From Areca catechu (Eukaryota > Streptophyta > Magnoliopsida > Arecales > Arecaceae), in assembly GCA_021397845.1 (NCBI GenBank), contig CM038044.1:85817942-85881941 (forward strand): 64,000 nt of DNA, given 5' to 3'. Both the position numbers and the translations under genes were made by a program. Positions within the stretch are counted from its first letter, which is position 1. Each line of letters opens with the position of its first letter. The notes beneath the pieces are model-generated. The model worked only from the letters and a program-made list of their open reading frames with translations, was not told the DNA's origin and did not search any database. Shown here piece after piece: positions 30,890 through 44,573 of this stretch.

Positions 30890-32724
30890 TGATGCAGGAC
30901 AAATAATTAAAGCCTAATTATCAAAGATTAGTAGAGAATAGTTTTTTTAGATTTTTTTCAGATTTTTTAAGGAAGACTCAAAATATGTATTTAAGGAAAC
31001 TAGTTTTAGTTAACTACCCGCATAAGTAAACCAACAAAGTAATTGGAAAGCATGATTTGGTGGCTAAGAAACCATCGAAACTAGGGTCTACTTATCAACT
31101 ATTCATAAATTAAAGAGGAGGGAAGAGGTTTTAAGTTTACCAACACTGAATCGTCCCTTTGAAGTAAATCTGGCAGGACTCTCAAGATTATCGCGGCAGG
31201 ATCTCAAGAACTGGATCCCAGGCTCTGATCTTTCATGCGATGTCGGTTCCGAGGCAAGAGCACCTGTCTTTGATTCCTGATCACCTGCAAACACTCAACA
31301 ATAAAAAAACACAAATTAGGAAGCAACAAAGGAAGGGAAAAGAATGGAAGGGAAAGGGTTAGAATTGGTGGCTAGGGTTTCTTGTCGGGTGGATATGTAG
31401 GATAACTAGGGCCTCGCACCCCATGATGTTCCGATGAACAAAGAAAAAGGGCCTCACACTCCGTGATATTCCGAAGAATAAAGAAAAAGGGCCTCACACC
31501 CCACGATGCATATAGCAAAGGAAGAAAATTCAGCAGAGCTTCTTTATTGATGAATAATAATAATAATGATTACAAGGGGGGTTGATGGGATATTTATAAA
31601 CCCTCAACCAGTGGTGTAAGGGATTCAAACAGCAGACTTTTTCTCCCTTGGACTACAACTCTTATAATTCTGGCTCTAGGCATCCTGGACTCTTGTCTCT
31701 GGATAGAAGATGACTCAAGAGTTTTGGTGAGACTCTTGAGTTCTGGAAACTTAAGCAGCTCTGAACCAGTTTGATCCAAACATCTACGGTAGAACACCAT
31801 TTAACCTCTTCCATTTGGGTGATCAAGTATTTTAGAACTCCTTGGAAGTTGGCGTGAAAAAAATGCTTGGCCGACTCTTGAAATTTTTTGGCATGAAATT
31901 CTTGAGTGGAGGCACCAATTTAAGAGAGTCTTTCACATTTACTTATCTTAAAATTAAGTTGGCATGAAATCTTGAGTGAGAGGGCACCAAGGATGAGATT
32001 CCTTCTCATTTACTTCTCTTAAAAAGAAGTTGGTGCTAACTCCTTCTTAAGTGGCCGACCAAAGAGGATTTGTGGCATGTGTTGTCATATGATGATGTCC
32101 AAATAAGGTGACATGGAGTGTGTTGGCATGATATGTCCAAACATAACATGTGTTGATGTCCAAATTCTTGAAAGGTGGTGCCCAAAAAAGGGTTGCACAT
32201 GCTAAATGACTTGGGCTAGCACATGGAGTCACATGGCTTGTCTTAGGCTAGTACATAGCTTATCTTGGGCTAGCACATGGGTCTTCAATTTGGTGCACAT
32301 GAAGTCACATAGGTCTTCAATTGAGTCCCCCTTTTATTATAGGACTCAATAACTAATTATTACAAGACTCAAAACCAAATAACTAAATCCCACATGATCA
32401 ATTGGAACCAAATTTAATCAATAGGCAAGACTCGTGTAACAAAAAAGAATAAATTGATAAACAGGGTTTAGCCTAAAAGGGTTTGACACAACCGATAAAT
32501 GGGGTTTTTACACAATGTGGTAAAAAGAGTTTAACCTAAAAGGCTAAATAACAAAATCCTAATTACAATTGGTAAAAAAGACTAACCCTAACTAAGCCAA
32601 AATAACAGAATTTAAAATAAAATATTTACATGGTAAAAGGGATTGGATTCAGGGCTTTATTCATAGGTAATCCACAAGGATATGGTTCACTTGTCAAAAT
32701 TTTCTGGCCCTGGTGTCGACACCA
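30890..32724 (-). repeat. 5' LTR of element D
   Basis: Plus-strand ends TGATGCAGGAC and TGGTGTCGACACCA (1835 bp). TATA box on the minus strand at 31591-31600, then (TTA)n, AATAAA and three GGTGTGAGGCCCT-type repeats in the presumed R/U5 region. Collinear with the split LTR of A and with 11105-11637. Confidence 0.85.
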
Positions 32725-32999
32725 TAAAGTTTCTAGAACAAATTTAAAATTACATACAATCATCTAACTAGAATCTTTACTTTTTGTGGATTAATAGTCA
32801 GCTTCCAACCCTCTTAATTTTTAGACCAATTGATTAACCTAAACATATTATAATGACTGGCTCAACTTGAAAATTAGTTAATCAGGCTAAGTACTATAAT
32901 GGACCAGGACTACCCTAGGTTACTAAGCCATTTTGGCTGAACTAAGTGCAATCGATTATGATCATTGTTTGACAATGATTAAAGACAAGGAGCTTGAGA
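32725..32999. other. Unassigned AT-rich stretch
   Basis: Nothing recognisable. It lies between the D LTR and the first copia F words and may be the decayed F gag. Confidence 0.3.
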
Positions 33000-35786
33000 A
33001 GCTTGAGCATGTTGATGCATAAAGATTCTAAATGTATTTGATCCAAGCATCTTTATCTAATTCATATGGATAGCTTATTGTAAACTATTATTTGAATAAG
33101 ATTGAGGCAATTAGGTCAATAAATTTATGACTATTAAAGAGATTTTGAAAGGTTCAAGGGGCTTGCTTCTCTATGCAAAGTAGATTTTTTTTTCAAAAAA
33201 TAGTCTAATTAGAAGAAGATACCTGTAAAGAAGTAAAAGATCGAGATATTCCATGGAGATAGCCATTGACAATAGAAAAGTACTTTCAATTCAAGATTAA
33301 TGATCGTAAGAATTATCCCTATACCTAGAATCCCTAAAGAATAAATATAACACACCTTTGGAAGGTGAGTCGGCTGCTCAAGGAGACTATTACCTATTAT
33401 GAGTAGAAATTAGATTTCTGTTTAGCATGAAATCACCGATTCATTTATTTTAGAAATGAATTGGGTTCAGATAATTTTATAAATATTAGTCTTTACTTGC
33501 ATATGATGCATTTGTTGAGCAGTTAGTGAGTACCATGGGATCAGTGAGGTCTTATGAGATAATATCAATCTAAAGTGTATAAGTGGTACCTCAGATTTGG
33601 TCATGTCGAAAAGAAAGGACAAATAATTTGAAAATCATGGATAGCCATAGGCCTTATGGCTAATTGACTATTCAATCATTTTCAATTTATGAATCTTATC
33701 TTGAAGAGTATTAACCAAATTACCTTTTGTAAGATAAATGGTGTATGTGAGGATCAGAGATATACTTACTAGGGTACACATTAACATGTGTAGTATATTC
33801 GATGTGCAGACCAAGGAAAGCTCCTTATGGTTCTTCGATTAGATTGAGGAAGTAAATACCTTTGAGAAAAATTTTAGAATCATCTCAAGTTATTTGGCAT
33901 AGCCTCATAGTGGACTCCTCTTACATCTCGAGCTCCATGAGGTATCTAAATAGAGAAATTGACCCTATTGGATATAGTTGAATCTATTATGAGAATCACT
34001 AATTTATCTTTAAGGATATGATTACATAACTCAGCTAACCTATTTAATTAGGTTCACTCTAAATCATTTTTATTATACTTATATGAGATACAGGTGGATA
34101 AGTTAGCGATTAGGTTATTGATGACATGTATCCTAAAGAGTTGTTAGGATATTTCTTCCTATTAGATCACAAATAGTTGAGACCCAATGTCTATATTAAT
34201 AGTTAAATAGTTTATCCTAAATTTAGCGGTGGAAAGATAATTAAGCTCGAAAAGATAGTCTTAGAAGAGCAATAGGCCATTGAACTTATGGAATCCATTC
34301 AAGCAAAGTCAATATATGTAATTCCTTCTCCACCTCATAAATATAGTAGGATCTTCCATCCTCCAAAAGGTACAGAAGTATGCTTATAAAGATTTAGAAA
34401 AAGTTTTTCTTGTGGGAGAGAGGAATATAGAGATAATTCCAGAAACCTACAACAAGGCAATGTAAGACATCGATTTCGATAAATGGTTGAAAGCCATGAG
34501 GTTAGACTCCATGTGCTCTAACTAAGTATGGACCTTTATGGATCCACCAAAAGGTATAGTACCTAATGGATGCAATGGATCTATAAAGAAAAATAGATAA
34601 AGATCTATAAGATAAGGCTTAGGCGAAAGGTTATAGTCAGCATTAACTATAGAAACATTTTCACTTATAACCATGCTAAAATCCATACTAATTGCTATTA
34701 TAGTTAATAATGATAAGATCAAGTAGATGGATAGTGATGAGATCACAAGATCTAAGCTACAAAAGGTCTATGTAAATAGACTAAATCAAATAGCTCAGAA
34801 ATGAAGTTCTTATTTTTATGACATGATCAAATTGTTTGATTTTGCTAAGAATGAAAAAAGGAACCATGTATTTATAAAAGATCAGTGAGAGTATATAATT
34901 CCATGCATTGTATACAGATAATAATTTTCTATTGGGAATGTGATTTCTATGCTGACCTAGATTAGGTTATAATTGTCTAGAAAATTCTCCAATAAAGATC
35001 TTTGGAAAGCATTCTACATTTTGAATGTAGGTCTATAAAATAGACTAAGGATGATGCTAAGCCTATCACAAAATTATATATGAAGAAAGTGCTAAAGAAG
35101 TTCAGCCTAAAAATCTAATGGGGGATTTGACTCTTTAGGTATGGAATTAATTTCTAAAATGTGCCCCAATACATTTGAAATTTTTTTGATATGAGCTAAA
35201 TCCTTTTGAGTTTTGATCATTAGGAGCCTTATATAAACCATGCTATGTACATAATCTAATTTTTGCTATGAATGTTATGAACAAATGTCAATAGAATCTA
35301 GGTTATGAGTGTTAGATAACTTTGATAACATTCTTTAATACTTGAGTAGTACTAAAGATAAGTTTTAGATCTTTAGAGAGGGAGACTTGAGAGAACAACG
35401 ATACATATCATGTATTCTTTTACAATGATGTTTTGGATTCGATCATTGTATGTTTCACTAGGGAGGCTGATTACATCACTTTACTGATGCTAAGATGTAT
35501 TCAGGTTCAATAGTTTATTGCATATAATTGTGATATCATCAGATGCCATAACACTCTATTATAGCAACAATGGTGCCATACTCTAGCTAACAAACCAATA
35601 TCTCATCAGAAGTCCCAATACATAGAGTGATGATTTAATTCGTGACTACATTATTAAGGTATAGAGAGTAAACTCCACATGAGTTATGGTAGACCCACTA
35701 GCTTAGTAAACTTTGGTTAGCTAAAACTAAAGCACTGAGATAGGGCTAAAGTGTATGGCTGATTAGCTTTAGTGCAAGTGGAAGAT
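33000..35786 (+). pseudogene. Copia F: heavily decayed Ty1/copia pol
   Basis: No long frame survives, but copia words appear in order on the plus strand: YLRFGH of the pre-integrase domain (about 33580), a broken integrase start (about 33690-33830), and DPETY-like and RLDSMCSN-VWTFMDPP (34400-34550). RT words follow at 34560-34740, a KFSNKDLWKAFYIL-like stretch (about 34980), and RNase H scraps to 35770. The order and wording match copia G, so F is an old relative. GTGCAAGTGGAAGAT before 35787 is its polypurine tract. Confidence 0.75.
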
Positions 35787-38150
35787 TGTTAGATATATAT
35801 CCTAAAAGCCAATCTAATTGACATATTTTTAATTTTAGAACATAAAATTATATTTAATATTCTAATTTAGATAATTTTTTCATATATGTTGTGTCCATAT
35901 ATCGTCTAAGAAATTAATAGATAATGATACATATTCTTAAAAGTTCAGAATCTGAGATATGTATTAATATAATTCCTAAATGCTTCCGATTATAGGATAT
36001 CATGGGGACGGTGATTAATCTGATTTGATCGATGAATGGATTGCTTTTCTTTGAATAGATGAGTCTCGAGTCTACGGTATGGGGTTCTAGAGCAATAGTG
36101 CAGATGGTCATTAGAGAATGATGTTACTAAGTGTAACCATCACAAAAAGTCACATGGTGTCTACTCACTCATCAGTGACTTTTCGATACTGTAATTGTAT
36201 GAGTGGTTCTTTGACTTGCGATGCCTTAGTTACTCATTGTGGGGTTGCTATAGTTTGACAATATTAAACATTAACCTTAGTTATTTAGGTCCTTGCCATG
36301 TTCATTGGCTTCGGTATATTCACTGTAGTAGTGAAAGTGCACATATAGGGGATCTTTCGATCTTAGTAGTTAAGGTGTAGTCTTATGTAATTTAAGAAAC
36401 TAAGTCCAAAAATCCATGGCCATGGTAGGTGAAGGATTGAAAAGAGTTTCCATGAGTTTCATATTGGACTTAGGCCAATTAAATCTAGCATATGATAGAT
36501 GCTTAGGATTTAGTGAGTTTCCATGACCTACATCTTGTTGGGATTCTCGAAAAAAAAAACTTAATCACATGGTAACTATACCTAGAAATTCATTCTTCTA
36601 TGCTAATAGATTGTCACTACATGCTGCTAGGGTCACTAATGGATTGTGGGATCCACTATGATCTGTTTGAATTAACGATTCTTGTAAGGTGAGCTAGAAT
36701 TGTTCCAATTCATCAAAAGAGTTCGATAATACTATTATGGAGATCATGGTATGTCCCACTACCAGACTGAATGAAATCTGAGGAATCGTATACAATATAA
36801 ACTTGACTTGATTACACAGTTGGATCAAAATATGTAAGAGTTATATATTTAGAAGCTGCTAATTTTGGTACCTACTAATTTTAGCACCTACTATTTTTGG
36901 TACATACTATTTTTGGCAACTAATATTTTTGGTACCTACTAATTATTAGCATAAGAGATATCATTGCAAGAGTTGCAATGCAATTGGGCTTATTGGATTT
37001 ATTAATTCAAGTTAGACTTGAATTCTAACCCTAATTGGATGAGGGTTGATAGCTTTTTGAATTTTGCTCAAATTAGATTCAAATCAGATTCAAAATAAGC
37101 CAAGAAGCCAAAGTCCTAGTATATTGAGACTCCCTTACCTCTCTTTCTATTTTGGTGTCAAATAGTGAAGAGGCGGCGCTAAAGCAGTGCCCCTCTTATT
37201 TTTGTGCATGAGAAATTTTTTGGTCGCCAAAAGTTAGTGCCAACTCTCCTTCTATTATGGGAGTCTCTCACTTTGGATAAGATTGGACTCTTATTTGATT
37301 TGAATTTGATTGAAATCAGATTAGAATTTTGATTTTATTAAATTTTTAATTGGTTATGGCATGGGATAATTTTGTGCAACAAAATTAGATGGGAGAAGTG
37401 GATTAGCATATGAAAGGAAAGGGTTTCTTTCTTATCACAAATATGATACTACTTCATGCCAAGTTGAGTTGTCCTTTTTATTTTGAATTCAATTATAGAT
37501 TGAGTTTAAGAGGGCATGGAGTTCCAAGGGGGTGTGAACAATTTTGTGTGACAAAATATTAGAAGACGTGGTTAGCATGAGAAAAGTGAAATATATCTCA
37601 TTCTTCTTCCTTGTCGCACAATCTTCCTCCTCCCTTTTCTTCTTTGTTCCATCAATTCCACACCAGAGAAAATAAAGAGGAAATACAAAAGAAAAAATGT
37701 GTTTTTATCCTAGGCTTTCTTTCTTCCCTTATTCCCTTGAATCTATGTGAGGAGTTCATGTAGGGTGATTATAGGGTTTGTTCTTCTCCTTGAAGAAGGA
37801 CTCGATCTAATAATCGAAACGAGGCCTACAAGATTCTAGTACTCTGATGATCTCGAAGCTTCGATCAGGCCATCTCCATATAGATATTGGTAGAGGCTAG
37901 GCATGTGCACAGCTCCAGTGGATCCAGGATATCCATCATATTCGATTTAATAAAGATATAGTAGCGCAACAAGTAGATTCGATCTACTTGTGTACTTTTA
38001 TTTTTATTTTTAGATCTACATGTTTATGAATGAATCCTATTATGCATGCTTAGATTAGAATTTTATTTTCACTACAATTTAATTTTAATTAGTTAAAATC
38101 TTCAAACCTATGCATGCAGCCTTGGGATTATATGATGGTTCCTTCAGATT
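35787..38150 (+). repeat. 3' LTR of copia F, decayed
   Basis: It begins TGTTAGATATATATCC after the polypurine tract, with similarity to the LTR start of copia G (TAAGCCAAT...). It continues through a U5-like stretch near 37840-38130. The right end is uncertain. Confidence 0.55.
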
Positions 38151-38159
38151 CCCCATCCA

Positions 38160-38830
38160 TATATGGTATGCATGCCCCCTATTCAATGTGAAAAGCTTTT
38201 CCACATGCAAAAAGAAGAGTGGGGACGTCCCAAGTGGCCATGGAATAGGAGTTTGACTCCTACTGGGCTTTGGCTAGGGTGTTAGGGTTTCTAAAGCTTA
38301 TAAATAAGTGTAGCCCTAAACAAAATTTAAGAACAAAATTTTCTAAAGCACTCTTGCTATTGGGCAGCTCCTCTTTTCCCTCTCTTCCTCTTCTCCATGC
38401 CTAAGGGTTGGGCGATGACGATTCATTTTTCCTCTATGCATTCAAAGAAGTTGAACACACAGCCTTCGAGAGAATTCAGCAAACCTTGAGAAGACTTCTA
38501 CAGGGGAGCTAGCACCTTAGTGAAGCCGATTTCTCATATTAGTCCATGGCTCCATGTGGATACTCATAAAGGTCAGGTACATTCATGGTTTTAAGAAGAA
38601 CCAATTGTGAAGATCATCAGCTAGTGAAAGGTATGCAAGAAGATAGGATCTTCTTTTAGTTTTACTTTTATCACAAAATCTATTTTTGATTCCTATTCCA
38701 TTACGAGCATGATCTTGCTCAAGTTTTCCTTAAAACATGAAATCCATATATTAAATATTAGAGTTATTTATAATTAATTTTAATTTATTCTGTTGTGCAT
38801 AGTGATGCATATTTAAAGAAATCCTAAAAA
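38160..38830 (+). repeat. Second copia-type LTR remnant
   Basis: Promoter-like TATAAATA at 38299-38306, followed by C/T-rich sequence and an AT-rich tail resembling the end of the F LTR. Boundaries not seen. Confidence 0.4.
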
Positions 38831-38859
38831 CTCCTTTAGCTCTAAGTTGTCTTCTTTTT

Positions 38860-39640
38860 CTTGCTTGACTCCGCTGAGCTAAAGTTTTATTTTTTCTTAA
38901 CTCTTTCTTTCTTTCTTAGTTCAGCTCTCCCTTAGTTGAAGTTTTATTTCTTCTTTTTTGCTTTTTCTTCTTCTTCATCTTCAGAAAGCTTCTGAATTTT
39001 CTAATGATTAATAAAAATCTTTGTCTTCATCATTGGATTCTTTAATTCCAATGTTATTTTTTTAATTTGAGAACTTGAATATTAATATCTTTTTCCTACT
39101 GTTACTATCATCTTCTATTTGATTCATCATGGTTTGCTTACCGTACATGAGGAAACCCAAGAGCTCCTCCAAGGATAAATGATTTAGATCCTTTGTCTCT
39201 TGAATTGCTAACACTTTTACTTTCCAAGATCAATAAAGATCTAAGAATCTTTCTCACATGATCAAATTAATATAAGCTTTTTCAATAAATATAGATCGTT
39301 AATAATATTTGCAAATCTTGAAAACATATCAGAAATAAATTTATATAATTTCATCTTAAATATTTCATATTCATGTGCTAGCATACTAATTTTTAATTCT
39401 TTCACTTCATTAGAGCCTTGATCATTTTTTCCTAATATTTCAAATTTCCTTAGTAGAATAATATGTATATATTCTATTAAATTCATTTTCATCAAAAGCA
39501 CAATAAAGTATATTTATTACTATAGCATTCAAATAAGCTAATTTTTTATTTATTATTTCATTCATTTTCATACTTAGAAACTTGGACTTCATCAATAATT
39601 TTAGTGGGTGTGTGTGCGCCATGCACTATAATGTTCCATG
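38860..39640 (-). pseudogene. Copia-type gag fragment (UBN2 class)
   Basis: Minus strand from 39640: NAIVINILYCAFDENEFNRI, then SNEVKELKISMLAHEYEIFKM and a FANIINDL stretch, then broken HVRKILRSL, then an acid/lysine-rich tail EDEEEEKAKKKK. These are the landmarks of the copia-type gag polypeptide family. Several frameshifts. It belongs with the LTR at 39830-40994; nothing of its pol is seen to the left. Confidence 0.7.
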
Positions 39641-39812
39641 ATTATAGTATTGTGTTCCAATAAAAAAATTTATTATAGCCTTCCAATAAAAATACTAAAA
39701 TTCATAAAAAAAAGATGGTATTACAAGAGAATGTCCTTCATCAAAAAATTTTTTGAGGGTTGCGATTGATCTTACATTTTAAATGATTAAGTCTATAAAA
39801 GATAAAAGAGTA

Positions 39813-39827
39813 CATTCTTTGATACCA
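39813..39827 (-). other. Primer-site-like sequence of the second copia element
   Basis: Minus strand TGGTATCAAAGAATG, two bases from the LTR. Confidence 0.6.
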
Positions 39828-39829
39828 AA

Positions 39830-40994
39830 TGTTGCCCAGATGTAGCAATCTAAAAGAGATGATGAATTGGATTTTTAAAAACTTTTCTAAAATTTAAACT
39901 TTACTATGTGTGTAGCAAATAACAAATATAAATTAGTATAAAAAGGTTAATAATTTATGATAACAAGAATTAAAGGAATGTAATATAAGCAAGAAAAACA
40001 AATCAAGGTACAAGCAAAAATACCAGAATTTATAGTGGTTTGGTGGCAACACTACACCTACATCCACTCTTCAAGTCTTTCTACTTAGAAATTTTAACTA
40101 TAATCACTCTTTGATTATTGTTCGATTGCTTTAGTTATGCTCAAAATCAAATTCAATTGATTTTGTACAGGCTTAGCAGCCAAAACCTTACAAGCTAATT
40201 ATTTTGAGCAAGGTCATAATCAAACCCAATTGATTTTATAGGCTCACCAACCAAAATCTTACATACTGTCTAATTATGGACTTAGACAAGCCTAATCCAC
40301 AAGTCTCTATCCCAATAAACTTACAAAGAAAACAAAATAAATAATTGAATACAAGAAATTGAGCCAAAGCTCAAGAAAAAACTTGTTAAAGCATAGTTGG
40401 AAGTTGATGATGATTGCTCTTTAAGGCTTCGACAACTTTTTTTTAATGATTAAGAGAGCTTTCTATGATTGTTATGGATGTTCTCTTGGTAGCTTACTCA
40501 ATTCAAGCTCTTAAATCCTCTTTATTTGCATGTCACGAAGATATTCAATACTCTCACCAATAACTTATATTTTTCTCTTTCCCTTTTGGTTCACTTTTCC
40601 AATTGATTTCATGTCCTTAAATGCACTTAAATTTGGCTGGAGAAAGTGTACTGGCCATTGGAGAGGTTAAACTAGCTATTGGAGTAAAAATCAACATGTT
40701 AAAAGCTTATTGAACAAAAATAGCTGTTAGGTTGTTAGGTGCAGAGGAGTCGACTCGACTAAATTTGCAATCGACTGGAGTTTGCTCTAGCTTGGAGGCG
40801 ACTCTTGAAACTTATGAGAACTCTAGTTTATAGGTGACTCATGAAAATTTTGGGATTGACTCTAATACTATAGAAGCTTCCAAAATACTTCAAATATTTT
40901 TCCAAACATTTCCAATACTTTTCCAACTTTATAATTTTTTCTTTTAAGCTTCTTTATACTTTTTCAACTGTTCAAATTCATTAAACTCCTAACA
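39830..40994 (-). repeat. 5' LTR of the second copia element
   Basis: Plus-strand ends TGTTGCCCAGA and CTCCTAACA (1165 bp), the ends typical of copia LTRs. Only one LTR copy is found, so age and target duplication cannot be judged. Confidence 0.6.
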
Positions 40995-42509
40995 AAACAA
41001 TAACTAATCCAAGAATACACGATTAATAGTGATGTACTTAAAAGTAGTCAGGCCTACGTGGAGTCCAGCATGGCTCGCCATGTCATGCACTAGCTCAGCA
41101 CAAAAAACAAACTTCTCAAATCCTGTCATGTGTTCATCAGAGGCTATGCTAAAAGAAGTTCTGCACCTCCTTTTGTTCTATACGGGGTAGGAATCCAGTG
41201 CCATCACTCTGGAACATCAACCACCCCCACAAAAGCATGCACTCTATAGAAGCACGCTTGCCATGCAGACGAGCTTCGTGCCATCTCCTAGCCACACCAA
41301 CCATTTCTTTAGGAGCATGCACTTTGTAGAGATGTGCTATCTACCACTCCCTACACCGTAGTACATTCCTTAGGTGATACGTACTCCTTATGCCTGTCAT
41401 AAAGCCATTCCTTGGGACCCTCCAAGTAATTAAGCTCTCTTAAGTTTTCTTTTTCAACTTTTTTAGCAAGTTCCTTTGCCTCTAGAGTAAGTCTTCAAAT
41501 AATATCAAAAGCTTTCTTCAAGCCTCTTAAGATCTAGGTCAAAGTCTTTATGAAGGCTTGGCCATTGAGAGCCTTTGGTAAGATGAAGTAGGAAAGAGAA
41601 GCCAAGAGAGGCATAGTTGGGAATGCACAGAGCTTCTCCTGTTCTCTTGCGAGCTTCACAAGCCTTTCTTGAAGCCTCGTCCTCATACTCTTGGCCCTTG
41701 CTTGCCTTTCTAAAGCTTTGCCCGCATCCTTTCCCTCCATGCATACATTCTGCCATGTCTACTCTCTACTTTCACTGCCTTGCTCGCTTCCACTCCATCT
41801 CTATACCATGTTCCACTGCTACTCCACTTACCTAGAGGCTATAGACCCCTCTTTTCTATTTACCATCGTAAGAGACTGACTTAGGCATCAGAGAGTCGAC
41901 TATCAGGAAACCTTCTATAGTGATCAAACTTCTATGTCTTGGTTATTTTGCAAGTTTCAGAATGTCCACATGATCAAAAGAGAAACCCGGAGCCGTTTGA
42001 CATAATAACCAACTCCAATTCTTTGCCCATGAGTTAACAAAAGAATACTAACATTTTGATCTCGATTTGAAATATCACAATTCTTTGCTCATGAGATTAA
42101 TTGCTTTTGATTAATTCCACACTTAAACCATTATGGACTTAATTTGCTCTTAACAAAAATAAAAGAAGGCTTGAGCATTAGATACTCAGAATGATCCATA
42201 ACCTTCTTTTTTATTTTAACATCTTTCATAATTTGATAGTTAGACTTCATCCTGGAAAACCTCAAGTCCCTTTAAGTAGATGAAGCAATAATGCAAAGTT
42301 AGAAGAAGAAGATTTATACCAAAACATTCCAAGCCTAAGCCTAATTTAAGGACTATCAATCTATGAATAATAAATTTAAGATACCCAGAGTTCTCTCCAG
42401 CATTATTTATATAACCATCTTTTGATATGATTATAAGTCTCTATCAAATATTCTTTTTATGGATTAGTTCAGTAAATTAATTCTTCAATGAATACCTACA
42501 TTTTTATAT
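40995..42509. other. Unassigned stretch, partly copia LTR
   Basis: No gene seen. The last 100-150 bp (to 42509), together with 44036-44165, resemble the middle of the copia G LTR (near 13740-13900), with words such as TTCAGT, TAATG and TATTAGTG in the same order. That LTR copy is old and split by the solo LTR. The stretch 41040-41880 is less AT-rich and unknown. Confidence 0.4.
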
Positions 42510-42514
42510 TAGTG

Positions 42515-44030
42515 TGATGCGGGATGAAGATGATGCGGGACTATACTAATGATGAGATGGATATGCAAATGATTTTTCTTTTGAGTTTTAGGTTTTAAAA
42601 GATGTACTGATTCCCGAAGTCAAGTTAAGAATGGAACTAGGGATTCTATAAGGACAAGAATTTTCTAGCAAGCAAAGATAGTCCCTAAACAAAGATAACG
42701 AGAGGACCCCGGGATTGAGAAATCCCGTAGGACTTAGCTCTAGATCAATACCTACTTAGGAGATTAGAGGTGCAAACCTTGAAGACTCGGATGCGCCCGA
42801 TACCGAGTTCACCCACTCTCGCGGATGCGGGTTGGAGGATCAACCTTCAACCCTATGGAGTCGCCGGCTTTCCATCCGATGGTCATGGGGACAAGGAAGA
42901 CCGACTCCATTGTCCGTGGTACTTGGAGGACTTGCGAGTACCCAAGGGAAGGGTTAGAAAATATCAAGAAGAAGGAATAAGCAAGTCAAAAGGGATGGGA
43001 AAGAGTTGAGAATGGTGATTGAGGAGGCTCTTCTTGCTAGGCGTCCGGGTGGAGTTTCCAGGGGCATCCAAGCTTGAAAATTAGTGGGTGGCTTGCAAAT
43101 GAGGAAGGAAACTTAGGGCCTCTCACCTCTCGATGTCCCGAGGGACAAAGGCACTCTCTCACAGAGTTCCTAGTCTAAGAAGACAAGGGCTATAATGAAG
43201 TAGAAACTTCTCAAAATTTTCATTCATCCAAAAACTAATTTACAAGAGGGTTAGGGTCCTTTTTATAAGCACCTAAGTCCTCATTTGACATTTGAATTCA
43301 AATTTGAAATAGGGGTTACAAGACTTGATTTGGGAGAGTGAAGAGAGGATGTTATCTTTATGAATCAAGGGACGCTTATTTTGAATTTTGAATCTCCTCT
43401 TCATGAAGAAGCTTTGACCAACCATGAATGCTAGGCTTGATCCTTGGTGATATGGCTTGATATGTGGAGTGGGGTGAGGATCTTGTTGGCTTGGATCAAG
43501 GGAAGATTAATGGGAGTCAACCATGGAATTTAGATTTGAAATTTCAGCTTTAATTGGCCGCCCAAGGTGCTTGATGAAGTGGCGCCTCCCATGCCATGTG
43601 GCATTGATGATGTGGCACTCCATGAGCTGAAGTGGCGCCTCCCATGCCACGTGGCACTGATGATGTGGCACTCCTCATGAGTTGGCACTCCTAACCTGGT
43701 GTGAAGATGTGGCTTAACTCATTTTCAATTGGGCTTGACTTGATTGCCCACTTGTGAATCCATCTTCAAACTAGCTTGAGCCCATCTTCAAATTGACTTG
43801 AGCTTGTGGACCAACTTGGCTAATTACAGGACCAATTGATCATAACTTGACCAAATTGGCCAAATTACCGGACTAAATCAAAAATTGAAATCATCTAGAC
43901 ACTAATTACATTACTCAAAAGTAAATTATTTAGGCTTGAAGCCTTATTACAGGACCCAAAAGATTAAGAGCCCTAATTAGAGATCCACATAGGATTGAGG
44001 AGTCTCTGTCTAATCCTGGTGCCCACACCA
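42515..44030 (-). repeat. Gypsy solo LTR
   Basis: Plus-strand ends TGATGCGGGA and GGTGCCCACACCA, the same terminal style as C and D. The target duplication TAGTG lies at 42510-42514 and 44031-44035. No internal region. A short terminal duplication (GATGCGGGA twice near 42516-42540) is present. It formed by recombination between two LTRs, as is usual for such remnants. Confidence 0.9.
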
Positions 44031-44175
44031 TAGTGTTTTATAAAAATGATTATAAGATTGATATTCTTTTCTTTGAGTATACATAGGATGTGTATGATCC
44101 TATGGCAAGAACATTTCAAATTAAGGCTATTAAGATTTTAGATCTTAATGGCAGGATTTTATTATGGTTATAAAG

Positions 44176-44430
44176 TAGGGCTGGAACTGGGCCGGCTCAA
44201 AACCCATTATCTGGAACTGGGCTGGGCCAGGTCAATAAACTTCGGATCGGTCTGAAATTGGTTCAAGCTTAAGACCAAATTTTAAGCATATCGGACCAGA
44301 CTTCGGGTTGTAAAATTGAGTCCATTTAATTTTTGGACCAAAGGGATGCCCGGATTCGGTCCGAAAATTTTTAAAATATGGTTCAAAACCTGATCCAATT
44401 TTGAACTGGGCCGACCCAGTTCCAGCCCTA
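44176..44430. mobile_element. hAT-type MITE, 255 bp
   Basis: Terminal inverted repeats TAGGGCTGGAACTGGGCCGG and its complement at the other end (one mismatch in 20). Flanks TTATAAAG (44168-44175) and TTATAAAA (44431-44438) form an 8-bp target duplication with one change, the hAT signature. No coding capacity. Confidence 0.85.
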
Positions 44431-44438
44431 TTATAAAA

Positions 44439-44534
44439 TCATTGTCCTAATTTATATTATTTATCATAAATGAGAAGATAAGATATAATATATGATAAAA
44501 TATAATATATCTTATTATTAATTATTTATTAATA

Positions 44535-44573
<39 letters not shown>

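Larger units (their letters stand above)
27715..32724 (-). mobile_element. Element D: non-autonomous Ty3/gypsy retrotransposon
   Basis: Minus strand: 5' LTR (32724-30890), primer site, leader, gag, acidic linker fused to an integrase scrap, integrase C-terminus. The chromodomain is cut by element C at 27714, and a 3' LTR fragment survives at 11105-11637. Protease, RT, RNase H and integrase catalytic residues are absent, as in A and B. Its LTR belongs to the same family as that of A. Confidence 0.85.

Noticed and set aside
41505..41879. Overlapping frames on both strands
   Set aside because: No conserved motif. Similar length on both strands suggests composition.
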